Assembly: GCA_964441245.1 (NCBI GenBank) | Contig: CAYTVR010000006.1 | Coordinates: 1 to 64,000 of the forward strand | DNA: 64,000 bases | From: JALZUU01 sp964441245 | GTDB lineage: Bacteria > Bacteroidota > Bacteroidia > Chitinophagales > Saprospiraceae | Direction of reading: 5' to 3' | Part shown: piece after piece, positions 37,343 through 47,400 of the stretch | Position numbering within the stretch: position 1 is the first letter of the stretch | Layout of the letters: every line of letters starts with the position of its first letter | Position numbers and translations under genes: made by a program | Notes under the pieces: model-generated | The model's database searches: none | The model's input: the letters and a program-made list of their open reading frames with translations, nothing else | What the model was told of the DNA's origin: nothing

Positions 37343-37491
37343 AAAAAAATAAAGTCGTTTGATTGGAAAGCAATAGTATTTCCTTTTATTTTCCCGCTAT
37401 TCTATACCAATCTTTCATTTGAAAACATTAGTTTTGGTCATCATTAGAGTAGTTGAACTCCAATGATTCACTGTACTAAAAAAATTGCTTT

Positions 37492-38190
37492 ATGAATAAA
37501 ATAGTTGCCAATGCAAAGGCAGCCATCGAAGGCATTCAGGATGATATGACGCTGATGTTAGGTGGTTTTGGACTTTGTGGAATCCCTGAAAATTGTATCG
37601 CCGCTTTGGTTGAAAAAGAGGTAAAAGGATTAACCTGTATTTCTAATAATGCTGGTGTCGATGATTTTGGCTTAGGTTTGCTTTTGCAAAAAAAACAAAT
37701 TAAAAAAATGATTTCCTCTTATGTGGGAGAGAATGATGAATTTGAAAGACAAATGCTGAGTGGTGAGTTGGAAGTCGATTTGATTCCTCAAGGATCTTTA
37801 GCTGCTCGTTGTCAAGCAGGCGGTGCAGGTGTTCCTGCATTTTTTACACCAGCGGGCTATGGTACCGAGGTAGCTGAAGGAAAAGAGGTTCGGTATTTTA
37901 ATGGTAAACCTCATTTACTGGAAATGGCACTTACTGCCGACTTTGCTATTGTGAAAGCTTGGAAGGGAGATCGCTATGGTAACTTGATTTACAAAGGTAC
38001 TGCTCGAAATTTCAACCCATTGATGGCTATGGCTGGTAAAATTACGATTGCTGAAGTGGAAGAATTGGTGGAGCCCGGTGAGATAGATCCTAATTTCGTT
38101 CATACTTCTGGAATCTTTGTACAACGGATTTTCCAAGGGGAGAAATATGAAAAACGGATTGAGCAACGTACTGTTCGTACTAAAACTTAG
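37492..38190 (+). CDS. scoA: 3-oxoacid CoA-transferase, subunit A
   Basis: A 232-residue cytoplasmic protein with the family I CoA-transferase alpha subunit pattern: GGFGLCGIPENCI near the N-terminus (residues 23-35), SNNAGVDDFGLGLLL, LIPQGSLAARCQAGGAGVPAFFTPAGYGT and DRYGNLIYKGTARNFNP. With subunit B it moves CoA between succinyl-CoA and acetoacetate, allowing ketone-body or butanoate use. The length is normal. Subunit B follows on the same strand but only after 241 bp of palindromic repeats, an unusual gap for this pair. Confidence 0.92.
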   Translation: MNKIVANAKAAIEGIQDDMTLMLGGFGLCGIPENCIAALVEKEVKGLTCISNNAGVDDFGLGLLLQKKQIKKMISSYVGENDEFERQMLSGELEVDLIPQGSLAARCQAGGAGVPAFFTPAGYGTEVAEGKEVRYFNGKPHLLEMALTADFAIVKAWKGDRYGNLIYKGTARNFNPLMAMAGKITIAEVEELVEPGEIDPNFVHTSGIFVQRIFQGEKYEKRIEQRTVRTKT

Positions 38191-38234
38191 TATCCTAAAA
38201 TATGGAATTACTTTATCGTGCAGATTATCGATAT

Positions 38235-38334
38235 GTTACTTTTTTATTGGCAAAAAGTAACCAAAACTCTAGACAAATCAGACGCCTCTGTCAGACGGTG
38301 ATTTGTCCTGCTCCCCGCCCCTTAAAAGGCGGCC
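38235..38334. repeat. Tripartite palindromic repeat inserted between scoA and scoB
   Basis: Three hairpins lie in line: GTTACTTTTT / AAAAAGTAAC (38235-38244 / 38252-38261), GACAAATCA / TGATTTGTC (38272-38280 / 38299-38307) and a GC-rich one around CCGCC / GGCGG (38315-38319 / 38328-38332). The GC-rich block stands out from the AT-rich surroundings. The structure looks like an intergenic repeat element rather than gene remains, and may reduce read-through into scoB. Confidence 0.6.
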
Positions 38335-38431
38335 CCTTGAATGTACAAAATTTGTCATTCGATCCACAATAATTCTTTGCTTGACATCTTTAGAAAGAGT
38401 CAACTTAAGAAAATCAAAAAAAGAAATTGTT

Positions 38432-39085
38432 ATGTTAGATAAACAAGGTATTGCAAAAAGAATCGCTCAAGAATTACAAAACGGCTGGTATGTCAATTTA
38501 GGAATTGGTATTCCTACTTTAATCGCGAACTATGTTCCTGAGGGCATCAGCGTTGAATTCCAATCAGAAAATGGAATTCTAGGAATGGGTCCCTTTCCTT
38601 ATGATGGAGAAGAGGATGCAGATTTGATCAACGCGGGAAAACAAACGGTAACCGCCATGCCTGGAGCATCGATATTTGATTCAGCAACTAGCTTTGCTAT
38701 GATTCGCGGTCAACACATTCAACTGACTGTTTTGGGAGCAATGGAAGTTGCGGATAATGGAGACATTGCCAATTGGAAAATTCCTGGTCGAATGGTCAAA
38801 GGAATGGGTGGTGCGATGGATTTGGTGGCTTCCGCAGATAATATCATCGTCGCCATGATGCATACGAACAAACGTGGAAAATCAAAACTTTTGAAAAATT
38901 GTACCCTTCCGCTAACTGGCGTTAAATGCGTCAAAAAAATTGTCACCAATCTTGCTGTTCTTGATGTAACTCCTGCTGGTTTTAAACTACTAGAACGGGC
39001 ACCTGGTGTTTCTGTCGAAGAGATTCAAAATGCAACTGAAGGTCGATTGATTGTGGACGGAGATATTCCAGAGATGAAAGTTTGA
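38432..39085 (+). CDS. scoB: 3-oxoacid CoA-transferase, subunit B
   Basis: A 217-residue cytoplasmic protein, normal length for subunit B. The start is ATG 38432 (MLDKQGIAKRIAQEL); the frame is open upstream to 38303, but that part lies in the repeat and has no family similarity. Key blocks are GWYVNLGIGIPTLIANYVPEG, VEFQSENGILGMGP with the catalytic Glu that forms the CoA thioester, and QLTVLGAMEVADNGDIANWKIPGRMVKGMGGAMDLV. It forms the active heteromer with ScoA and probably feeds acetoacetyl-CoA into central metabolism. Confidence 0.93.
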   Translation: MLDKQGIAKRIAQELQNGWYVNLGIGIPTLIANYVPEGISVEFQSENGILGMGPFPYDGEEDADLINAGKQTVTAMPGASIFDSATSFAMIRGQHIQLTVLGAMEVADNGDIANWKIPGRMVKGMGGAMDLVASADNIIVAMMHTNKRGKSKLLKNCTLPLTGVKCVKKIVTNLAVLDVTPAGFKLLERAPGVSVEEIQNATEGRLIVDGDIPEMKV

Positions 39086-39158
39086 ATTCGTGTTAAGGTA
39101 TCCAAGTGTTAGGGTTTCTTAGGCCGAGAATATTTGAACACTTGAACATTTTCTAATA

Positions 39159-39923
39159 CTACTCCCCTACATTAAACCCAACATTCCCTAAAGTCTCTAC
39201 CTTGACTTCGACGTATTGACCGGATTCCAAATAGACCGCCGGAGTCGCGGCGCCGGCCATGATATAATCCCCTGCTGATATTTTTTGTTCATATTGATTG
39301 GCCAAACGAGTGGCGGCGACCAATGATTCCCAAGGATTGTCCAAAATAGCTGCGGAAGTTCCGATCTGAACAGGATGGTGATTGATTTCTAAAACCATTT
39401 TCAAATGACTGATATCTGTTTTTGGCGAAAGCCAATTCCCTAAAACCAAACCAGCGGAAGAACAATTATCAGCGATCACATCTTCTAAGGAGAATTTAAA
39501 ATTTTGATATCGAGAATCTATGATTTCTATCGCTGCTGCTATACCTTCCACATAATCTTTTACATTTTCTAGAGTCAAAACTTGATCAATATCTTTTTTG
39601 ATTAAAAAACAAATTTCTGGTTCCACTCTTGGATGAATGAATTGGTTGAAATCGAGGATTCCTTGTGGTTCAATCCACATCGCATCTGTCAATCTTCCCC
39701 AAATCATATCATGAACGCCCATCTGTTCCATCTTTGCTCGACTGGTAAATCCCATTTTTAAGCCGATAAATTTTTCACCTCTGCTATATCTTTTCTCTAA
39801 TGAAGCTGTCTGAATAGCATAAGCTTCTTTTTCGTTGAAGGTATAATTTTTAGATAATTGTGGGATAGCAGTCGCATCAAAAGCTGCTTGGTCAACAATA
39901 GTGGCTAATTCCTTTATATTCAT
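39159..39923 (-). CDS. Fumarylacetoacetase-family protein (2-keto-4-pentenoate hydratase / oxalocrotonate decarboxylase type)
   Basis: A 254-residue cytoplasmic enzyme starting at ATG 39923 (MNIKELATIVDQAAF); the six-codon extension to a TTG is rejected. Motifs of the MhpD/DmpH branch are EKFIGLKMGFTSRAKMEQMGV, HPRVEPEICFLI with metal-binding Glu residues, AAIEIIDSRYQNFKFS, and DNCSSAGLVLG. Members hydrate 2-hydroxypentadienoate or decarboxylate 4-oxalocrotonate in meta-cleavage of aromatics. No other gene of such a pathway is in the window, so the substrate is open. It converges with scoB. Confidence 0.82.
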   Translation of the reverse strand: MNIKELATIVDQAAFDATAIPQLSKNYTFNEKEAYAIQTASLEKRYSRGEKFIGLKMGFTSRAKMEQMGVHDMIWGRLTDAMWIEPQGILDFNQFIHPRVEPEICFLIKKDIDQVLTLENVKDYVEGIAAAIEIIDSRYQNFKFSLEDVIADNCSSAGLVLGNWLSPKTDISHLKMVLEINHHPVQIGTSAAILDNPWESLVAATRLANQYEQKISAGDYIMAGAATPAVYLESGQYVEVKVETLGNVGFNVGE

Positions 39924-39951
39924 AATAGTCGGTTTAATCAAAAGTGGTTGT

Positions 39952-40088
39952 TAGTTGTTGGTTTATTGGTTCCACTTAAGAGATAAAATAGCACATTTAT
40001 TTTTAACTACTTTCGATTGCTTTGCTACGATGGTAACTAAAATTGACATAATTTTTACGTACAAGAGAAGATTAAAACCAACAACCAA
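39952..40088. repeat. Weak inverted repeat upstream of the hydratase gene
   Basis: TTGTTGGTTT (39955-39964) and AAACCAACAA (40075-40084) are perfect complements within similar GTTGTTAG/CCAATGACTA surroundings. The bases between them show nothing recognisable. The rest of the 39924-40469 gap holds only the candidate -7 site at 40368. Confidence 0.35.
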
Positions 40089-40367
40089 TGACTAAAGTCA
40101 AACTACAAAGGTCGTAAAATAAGTGATTCTAAAAAACTAAAGACTGATTCTTCTTATTTTTCTTGTCTCTCAAATCATATTATTTTAAAATGTCCTTTTG
40201 ACCAATGCATTTATTCATTCCCCTTTGCAAAAGCATCAATATTTTTTAATCTAAGCATGGAAGCTATCATGCTGATAATCACTGTTAAAGCTTATTTTGA
40301 CCATTAAATGTTTGAATTATACCATAAATTAATATCAAAAAAACCTATTTCCTTCTTTGTAAAACAG

Positions 40368-40375
40368 TAACTTTG
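40368..40375 (+). promoter_or_regulatory. pckA: Candidate -7 promoter element of pckA
   Basis: TAACTTTG fits the Bacteroidota -7 consensus TAnnTTTG and lies 95 bp before the pckA start codon. No clear -33 TTTG is at the usual distance. Confidence 0.4.
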
Positions 40376-40469
40376 TTATACCCTTTAATCTAACTAATTT
40401 AAAAATAGTAATTGTAAAAATGACACTAAATCAGTCGTTTATGATTGCTAACCAAATTATTATCTCATT

Positions 40470-42062
40470 ATGGAAGCCATTAATCAAAAACTTCATTTGC
40501 GGAATCTTCATCCCGCAACATTGATTGAAAAATCGATTACTTCAGGCCAAGGAAAACTGAGTAGCTCAGGAGCTTTGGTCATCAACACCGGAAAATTTAC
40601 AGGCCGTTCTCCTAAAGATCGCTACGTCGTAAAAGATGCCATTACTACGGATACCGTGGATTGGGGTGACATCAATATTCCGATTGGAGCTGATGTGTAT
40701 CAACAACTTTATGACAAGGTGATTGATTACGCTAATAGCTTAGATCAAGTTTATGTCCGTGATGCTTATGCTTGTGCCAATCCTAACTATCGATTGTACG
40801 CAAGTTTTTATACCGAACATCCTTGGCAAAATCTTTTCGTTTACAACATGTTTTTACGCTTGACCGAAAAAGAACAAGAAACTTTTTCAGCTGATTGGAA
40901 AGTCTATGCTTTCCCTACGGTAAAAGCTGATCCCGCGATTCATAAAACACGACAAGACAATTTCTCGATCATCAACTTTACAGAAAAAACCATCATCATT
41001 GGTGGCACTGCCTACACTGGTGAAATCAAAAAAGGAATTTTCTCTGTTTTAAATTACGTGCTTCCAACCAACAAAAAAGTGCTTTCTATGCACTGTTCTG
41101 CTAATGTCGGTTCGCAAGGAGATACCGCCTTATTTTTTGGACTTTCGGGAACAGGTAAAACAACACTTTCTAATGATCCAGAAAGGCGTTTGATTGGTGA
41201 TGATGAACATGGTTGGTCTAAAGAAAGTGTCTTCAATTTTGAAGGTGGTTGTTATGCCAAAACGATTGATTTATCAGCGAACAAAGAACCTCAAATTTAT
41301 GCGGCCATTAAGTTTGGTGCTTTATTAGAGAACATTGGATTTGAAGAAGATGGTTGCACCGCAGATTATGCAGATGTTTCTATTACTAAAAACACACGGG
41401 TAAGTTATCCAATCTATCACATCGACAATATCATGTATAAAAGTCGAGGTGATCTTCCTGAAAATATTTTCTTTTTGACTTGTGATGCTTTTGGTGCTTT
41501 ACCTCCAATTTCGAAATTAAGTAAAGAGCAAGCGATGTATCATTTCTTGAGTGGCTATACCGCTAAGATTGCTGGAACAGAAGAAGGAATTGTAGAACCT
41601 GAAGTGACCTTCTCTTCTTGTTTTGGTGCGCCATTTTTACCATTGAATCCTACGGCGTATGCAGATTTGCTTGGCGCAAAAATCGAAAAAGGAAGTAAAA
41701 GTGGAGACGGTAGCATCAATGTTTGGTTGGTGAATACGGGTTGGTCAGGTGGAGCTTATGGCGAAGGTTCTCGAATAGAATTGTCTTATACTCGTGCCAT
41801 GATCAAAGCAGCGTTGACTGGTGCTTTAAACAAAGTTGAGTTTCATCCACATCCTGTTTTTGGATTGATGATGCCAAAGACTTGTCCAGATGTACCTAAT
41901 GCTATTTTGAATCCTAGAGATACTTGGAGAAACGAAGAAGAGTATGATAAAGTAGCCAATGATTTGGCTCATCGTTTTATCAAAAACTTTAAGCAATTTG
42001 AAGAAAAAGCAGGTAAGGCAGTCATTAACGCTGGTCCAAAAATGCGACAAGCTGCAGGATAA
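40470..42062 (+). CDS. pckA: Phosphoenolpyruvate carboxykinase (ATP)
   Basis: A 530-residue cytoplasmic enzyme, full length for the ATP-dependent family. Visible motifs are TGKFTGRSPKDRYVV, MHCSANVG, the P-loop GLSGTGKTTLS (about 224-234), LIGDDEHGWSKESVFNFEGGCYAKTIDLS, the TRVSYPIYHIDNI block and NTGWSGGAYGEGSRI. It interconverts oxaloacetate + ATP and phosphoenolpyruvate + ADP + CO2, the entry to gluconeogenesis. This fits the nearby scoAB genes in a cell that can live on acetyl-CoA-yielding substrates, though they are not an operon. It has its own promoter region and terminator. Confidence 0.97.
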   Translation: MEAINQKLHLRNLHPATLIEKSITSGQGKLSSSGALVINTGKFTGRSPKDRYVVKDAITTDTVDWGDINIPIGADVYQQLYDKVIDYANSLDQVYVRDAYACANPNYRLYASFYTEHPWQNLFVYNMFLRLTEKEQETFSADWKVYAFPTVKADPAIHKTRQDNFSIINFTEKTIIIGGTAYTGEIKKGIFSVLNYVLPTNKKVLSMHCSANVGSQGDTALFFGLSGTGKTTLSNDPERRLIGDDEHGWSKESVFNFEGGCYAKTIDLSANKEPQIYAAIKFGALLENIGFEEDGCTADYADVSITKNTRVSYPIYHIDNIMYKSRGDLPENIFFLTCDAFGALPPISKLSKEQAMYHFLSGYTAKIAGTEEGIVEPEVTFSSCFGAPFLPLNPTAYADLLGAKIEKGSKSGDGSINVWLVNTGWSGGAYGEGSRIELSYTRAMIKAALTGALNKVEFHPHPVFGLMMPKTCPDVPNAILNPRDTWRNEEEYDKVANDLAHRFIKNFKQFEEKAGKAVINAGPKMRQAAG

Positions 42063-42084
42063 TTAAAATTATTTTACTCATTGT

Positions 42085-42118
42085 AAAACCTCGATCATCT
42101 TTTGATGATCGAGGTTTT
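42085..42118 (+). terminator. Terminator of pckA
   Basis: A perfect 15-bp stem (42085-42099 / 42104-42118) with a TTTT loop and a following T-run, 22 bp past the pckA stop. Confidence 0.92.
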
Positions 42119-42183
42119 TTGTTGATATTTTTGGTTCTTCAACAAATCCTATACGTGCAGGATTTGAATCAGAAGGATATTTT

Positions 42184-42524
42184 TTAAAAGCGATATTTAA
42201 TCCCAACATTAAAAATAAAAGGATTGTATTTTAGATTTTTTAGTTGTGTTTTATTATTCTCATCTTCTATATCAAAATCACCTTCTTTTAAGAATCTTAT
42301 ATTCAATTCATTTCCTTTATCATCGATATAAAAACCTCTTAACAAACCTTTGGTCACAAAACCAATTTCACTATAGACATTATAAACGTAAATATATAAT
42401 TGATGCTTGACTAAATTTTTTTCAATCGTACCATCGACAAAATATGCTAAAGCTTTTCATCAATATTTTGATTAATCAACTTTACGACCGTCTTAAAGAA
42501 ATCTTTACCATTCTTGGTTTCCAT
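42184..42524 (-). pseudogene. Frameshifted remnant resembling a Crp/Fnr-type sensor segment
   Basis: Reading the minus strand from ATG at 42524 gives METKNGKDFFKTVVKLINQ and then stops after 25 codons near 42450. In the next frame the reading continues without a stop to TAA 42184-42186, with VTKGLLRGFYIDDKGNELN and IRFLKEGDF, which resembles the cyclic-nucleotide-binding domain of Crp/Fnr regulators. The span is 341 bp, so one missing base explains the break. The end (NPFIFNVGIKYRF) looks instead like the last strand of an outer-membrane barrel, and no DNA-binding domain is present. It may be a composite remnant. Confidence 0.55.
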
Positions 42525-42553
42525 TTGTTTTGTTATTAATTCAATAGATTAAT

Positions 42554-44305
42554 TTAATCAACTATAAACTTAATGCTGTTCGATTCTGTAAGGGTTGAAA
42601 TCTTTGATATATAAATACCGCTAGACAGATCAGATACATCAATGCCTATTTCAAAACTGTTCGGATAAAGAACCATAACCTGATTACCAAGAACATCAAA
42701 AATATTAATGGTCCTCATTTCACTATTTTGGGAGCTAATATTCAATATATCTTCTACTGGATTTGGGTAAAGACTTACTTTATCTAGGTCGAAAGAATGA
42801 TTATTTACGTCACTTATAATATTAGGAATGAGTTCTATGTCATCAAATAAAAATGTAGCATTGGATGATGCATCGTTAGGCGTGGCATAGCCTAGCATAA
42901 ATGTTAATACATTATAAATCGGGTTATCTTGATTGGTAAAATCCCAAGTATAGGTTTCCCATGCACCTGATACAGTAGTTAGCGCATCTCGTTCGTCAGC
43001 GAAATTATCAACATTACTTTCTATTTTAAATTTCAGGAGAGTACCCACTGGAGCATCTGTAAATACCTTCATGGAGATAGTGCCCATTGTTGACATATCT
43101 GGAATGAAATCTGTTAAGACTAACTTACTTTTGGCCCAAGGTTCTCCACCACTTCTGACAAACTGTCCAACGACTGCACTTGGATTGTTCATATCAATGT
43201 ATGGATTTAGTATAACCGTACCTATTCCTCCATTTTCGTTTATAAAATCAGATGTAGCAATATTTGTTTCAAAATCAATTGGGAAATTTGTAGGTATAGG
43301 ATCTTGTAAAGCAGGTCCTGTACTTTGCTGGATGTCATCAAACAAAAATGTAGATGTCGTTGAACCATCTCCTATATTACCAAAATCAAAAATAATTTGC
43401 ATTCTATCATAATCATTGGCTTGGCCATCAAAATTCCAGCTTGCTGTTTCCCATTCTCCGGAGGCCGTTGTCAAATAATCTAAATTGGTTCTACCATTTG
43501 CGTTTTCTAATTCTAGTTTAATTCTAGTACCTACTGGTGCATTAGTATATACTTTCATTGATAGGTGCCACATGGTAGAAAAGTCGATGGAATTCTCGAG
43601 AAATATTTTACTTCCTGCCCAAAAACCACCTCCATCTCGTACGATTTGACCTACCATAGCACTCATATTATTATCATCAATTTGAGGATTTGAAATGATG
43701 CTTGCGGTAGCACCATTAAAATTAAGAAAGTCCGTATCAACAACTGTTGATTCAAAATCAATTGGTAACGAAATTGGAACTGGAGCGATTGGCCCAACTA
43801 CCTGTTCTATATCATCAAAGTAAAAAGTTGAGTTAGATGTACCATTTCCTGTATTGCCAAAATCGAACATAAAAACAATTTCATTGAGGTTATTAGGCGC
43901 GCCCACAAAAATCCATTCTAGAGTTTCCCATTCTCCTGACACTGTTGTTATGGCATCCACTTCAAACGATGGTCCAGATCCTTCTAATTTGAATTTTACA
44001 GTTGTACCAATAGGCGCAGTTGTCAATACTTTCATTGTGATCTTCGTCAATTCAGAAAAATCCAGGTCATCGGTCAATAGGACTTTACTACCTGCCCATA
44101 CTGCACCACCATCTCTCACTATTTTTCCAACAGAACTACTTGTATTGATACCTGATAGCATTGGATTTGCGGTAACTATTGCTATTCCTCCGTCAAAATC
44201 AACAAAGTCTGCAGAGGAAATATCTCCTTCAAAATTAATCGGTAAGCTTTGTGAAAAGCCAGAATAATGAGCTAGCATTATAAATATCAAATAAAAATAT
44301 TTCAT
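42554..44305 (-). CDS. Secreted protein with three tandem lectin-like repeats and T9SS sorting domain
   Basis: A 583-residue exported protein. After the signal peptide (MKYFYLIFIMLAHYSGFSQS) come three ~155-residue repeats starting near residues 21, 180 and 340. Each has LPI(N/D)FE, a D(F/T)xxFxGG(I/A) run, VGxIVRxGG..WAGSK, (I/M)(T/S)MKV(L/Y/F)T.AP(V/I)GT, SGEWET..W.F and an FxFDDI end. This beta-sandwich-like module is common as an accessory domain in Bacteroidota glycanases and probably binds carbohydrate. The T9SS domain follows (LYPNPVEDILNIS ... SGIYISKISTLTESNSIKFIVD). There is no catalytic domain. The gene lies 164 bp downstream of the GH2 gene, same strand. Confidence 0.8.
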   Translation of the reverse strand: MKYFYLIFIMLAHYSGFSQSLPINFEGDISSADFVDFDGGIAIVTANPMLSGINTSSSVGKIVRDGGAVWAGSKVLLTDDLDFSELTKITMKVLTTAPIGTTVKFKLEGSGPSFEVDAITTVSGEWETLEWIFVGAPNNLNEIVFMFDFGNTGNGTSNSTFYFDDIEQVVGPIAPVPISLPIDFESTVVDTDFLNFNGATASIISNPQIDDNNMSAMVGQIVRDGGGFWAGSKIFLENSIDFSTMWHLSMKVYTNAPVGTRIKLELENANGRTNLDYLTTASGEWETASWNFDGQANDYDRMQIIFDFGNIGDGSTTSTFLFDDIQQSTGPALQDPIPTNFPIDFETNIATSDFINENGGIGTVILNPYIDMNNPSAVVGQFVRSGGEPWAKSKLVLTDFIPDMSTMGTISMKVFTDAPVGTLLKFKIESNVDNFADERDALTTVSGAWETYTWDFTNQDNPIYNVLTFMLGYATPNDASSNATFLFDDIELIPNIISDVNNHSFDLDKVSLYPNPVEDILNISSQNSEMRTINIFDVLGNQVMVLYPNSFEIGIDVSDLSSGIYISKISTLTESNSIKFIVD

Positions 44306-44380
44306 ATCGAGTTCTTTAGTTGTAAAACATTATTAAATAAAAACTGAACAATCTTGAAAGAATTTGAATTTTCAAATCCC

Positions 44381-44388
44381 CAAAGGTA
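44381..44388 (-). promoter_or_regulatory. Candidate -7 promoter element of the triplicated-domain gene
   Basis: CAAAGGTA reads TACCTTTG on the minus strand, fitting TAnnTTTG, about 75 bp upstream of the ATG at 44305. If real, this gene has its own promoter in addition to any read-through from the GH2 gene. Confidence 0.4.
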
Positions 44389-44469
44389 ATCTTTTATTTG
44401 TTTGCGGCTTAGTTAATGCCAAATAGTAAGTCTAGCAACAACTCATCATTGACCATCAATCTATATCTT

Positions 44470-47400
44470 TTAAGAATCAGTCCTTCCGCCCAAGCCTCTA
44501 ATCTCGAAACCAAATTCCATTTTCCCGAAAGGGATTTGATACCTTTCATGTGTATGTGCGCCCCAGCTATCATCACCTCCTACTCCCATTTGCGAGGCAT
44601 CAATCAACAAAGTGATGAAGTCTCGTGGTTTTAAATCATAAGAATGTTTGAGCCACTGCTCCCCTTCTCCAGTAGATAAATCTTCAATAGTGTAAGGTAA
44701 AGCACTCATACAAAATGGAGAACTACTCTGAATTAAAATTCCTTTTTCACTTTCGTTAAAAATTTTCAAGTGTCTGATATCAGTTTTATATCCAGTCTCT
44801 TGCGGACGAATATAAGGATGTGCTTGTTGTGAAACAGTACTCGCGTATTGAGCAATAAAAGCACTGGTTTTTCGATCTGGATAATTTTCATGAGGACCAC
44901 GGCCATACCATTTTAAATCACTCCAACTATTGGGCAATTCCATTCTAAAACCCAAACGAGGTAAGGCTGGCATCGTAGATTCACCAGGAATCAATTGACC
45001 TTTGATCGCCAAGCATCCATCTGAATGAATGGTGTAAATAATTTTAAATTCACTCTTCACAGAAGGTAAATCAAAATGGGATTCAATTATAACAATACTA
45101 TTACTTTTTTGTGTTTGACAGGATTTTAGAACCTGTTCGTGACTTGCTTGTTGCCACATGACTAAACGAAACTGCATTAAGTTACCTAGATCATTATCAA
45201 TCGGTGCTCGCCAAAAATTAGGTCTTGGACCTTTAGAGAAAATAGATTCATCATCCAAAATAAATTGATCAATAAAACCTGTTGTTTTAGAAATTTGGAT
45301 TTGAAAACTATTGCCTTTGACAAGTACTTCTTTCTCTGTTTCTGTTAACTCTAATGGATCATTTGACTGATTTTCTGTGGTACTTTTTGGAAGTTTATTT
45401 GGCCATAAGAATTGTTCTTTGGCAATTTCATGTTCCGCAGGAATCATCGGTTGATCTTTTGAAGTCAAAAAATAAACATTGATAAAATATTCCTTTCCTG
45501 CTTGTTGCAAAGTAGAAATGGGTAGTTGAATTTCTTTTTCTGCTTTTGGTAAAAGCTTGAACTCAGAGATCCAACCGTCTTCTACTTCTAGACCGTCTTC
45601 TAAAATCACCCAATGCATTTTGACATTTTCCAATAAAATAAAATCAAAGTAATTTTGGATGATAATTGTTTTTAGTTCATCAAATAAATTTGGTGAGCCT
45701 TTTGGCTTTACCTTGATGGATTGATACACTTTTTTCACTTCCCAAAGTGCTGGTGAAGGACTTCTGTCCGGCAGGACTAAACCATTGATACAGAAGTTAT
45801 TATCGCTTGGCACCTCTGGGCCTCCGAAATCTCCTCCATATGCCCAAAAACGTTCTCCATTTTCCGTAAAGGCAACCAATCCTTGATCCATCCAATCCCA
45901 AATAAAACCACCTTGTAGACTTGGATGATTTTCAATCACGTCCCAGTAATCTTGTAAATTCCCAACACTATTGCCCATCGCATGCGCATATTCACACATG
46001 ATCAATGGACGGTAAATTTCTTTTTTTGCGTAAGCTTCAATCTCCTCTATTTTTGGATACATCGGACAAACAATATCTGTATTCTTTGCTTCACCTGATT
46101 GTTCGTATTGGACTGGACGCGACTGATCTCTTTTCTTGATCCAATCATAGGCTTCAAAAAAACAAGGGCCGCTTCCAGCTTCATTTCCCATAGACCAAGT
46201 AATAATAGAAGGATGATTTTTATCTCTTTCTACCATCCGTTGGATTCGGTCGAGATGCGCTGCTCTCCATTCAGGAAGTTTGGCGGTATGAGCCGCTTCA
46301 TCAAAAGGTTTTTGAAAATTCGCCCCCATTCCGTGTGCTTCAATATTGGCTTCATCAATCACGTATAATCCATATTGATCGCAGAGTTCATACCATCGAG
46401 CATCATTCGGATAATGAGCGGTCCGAACGGCATTGAAATTAAATTGTTTGAGCAAGCGAATATCTTCTAGCATACTTTCCTCCGTGATCACATGTCCATT
46501 TACCTCATCATGTTCATGTCGGTTGACACCTTTAAATAACACTGGAATTCCATTGACCAAGGCTTGAGCATTTTTAATCTCTAATTTTCGAAAACCTGTT
46601 CGGCAACCTTGGACTTCTAATAAATCTCCTTTTTCATTCCTCAACATTAAAACCAACTGATATAGATGAGGTGTTTCGGCGGTCCATTTTTTAGGGGCAC
46701 TTATTTTAGAAGAAAAAGATAATTCATGGTCTGTTTTAGTTGCTGCAAAAGAAAATTTTCGTACCGTTTCAAAAATGGTTTCTTCTTGATCATTCAATAA
46801 TTGAACGACCACATTATAAGGTCCTTCCACTAAATCAACATCAAACCGGACAAGGTCAATATCGAGCAATAACTTCCCATCTAGGTATTCCGAATCTAAA
46901 TCTGCTTTGATAAAAAAATCACGGATATGACATTTTGGTGCAGACCAAAGAAAAACATCTCGTTCCATTCCGCTCAATCGCCAGAAATCCTGACACTCCA
47001 AATAGGCTCCATCAGACCAGCGATATACTTCTGCGGATATGGTATTTTCACCTTCTTGTAAATGAGGTGTGATATTAAATTCAACGGGCGTTTTAGAACC
47101 TTGGTTATATCCTAGATAAATTCCATTGATCCAAAAATGAGCAGCAGATTTTACTGCACCAAATTGAATGAATACTTCTCTATTCTGCCAGTCTTGAGGA
47201 ATGGTAAAACTTCTTTTGTAAGCCCCCACTGGATTGTAATCATGCGGAATAAAAGGAGGATTTTTCTCAAAAGGATATCGATCATTGACATAAATCGGAA
47301 TTCCATGACCTTCTAATTCCCAATTGGCTGGAACTGGAATCTCTTTCCACTCACTAACATCATAATCATTTTTATAAAAATCGATGGGTCGTTCTTCGGG

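Noticed and set aside
38303..38431. N-terminal extension of ScoB
   Set aside because: It translates the intergenic repeat; the conserved protein starts at ATG 38432.
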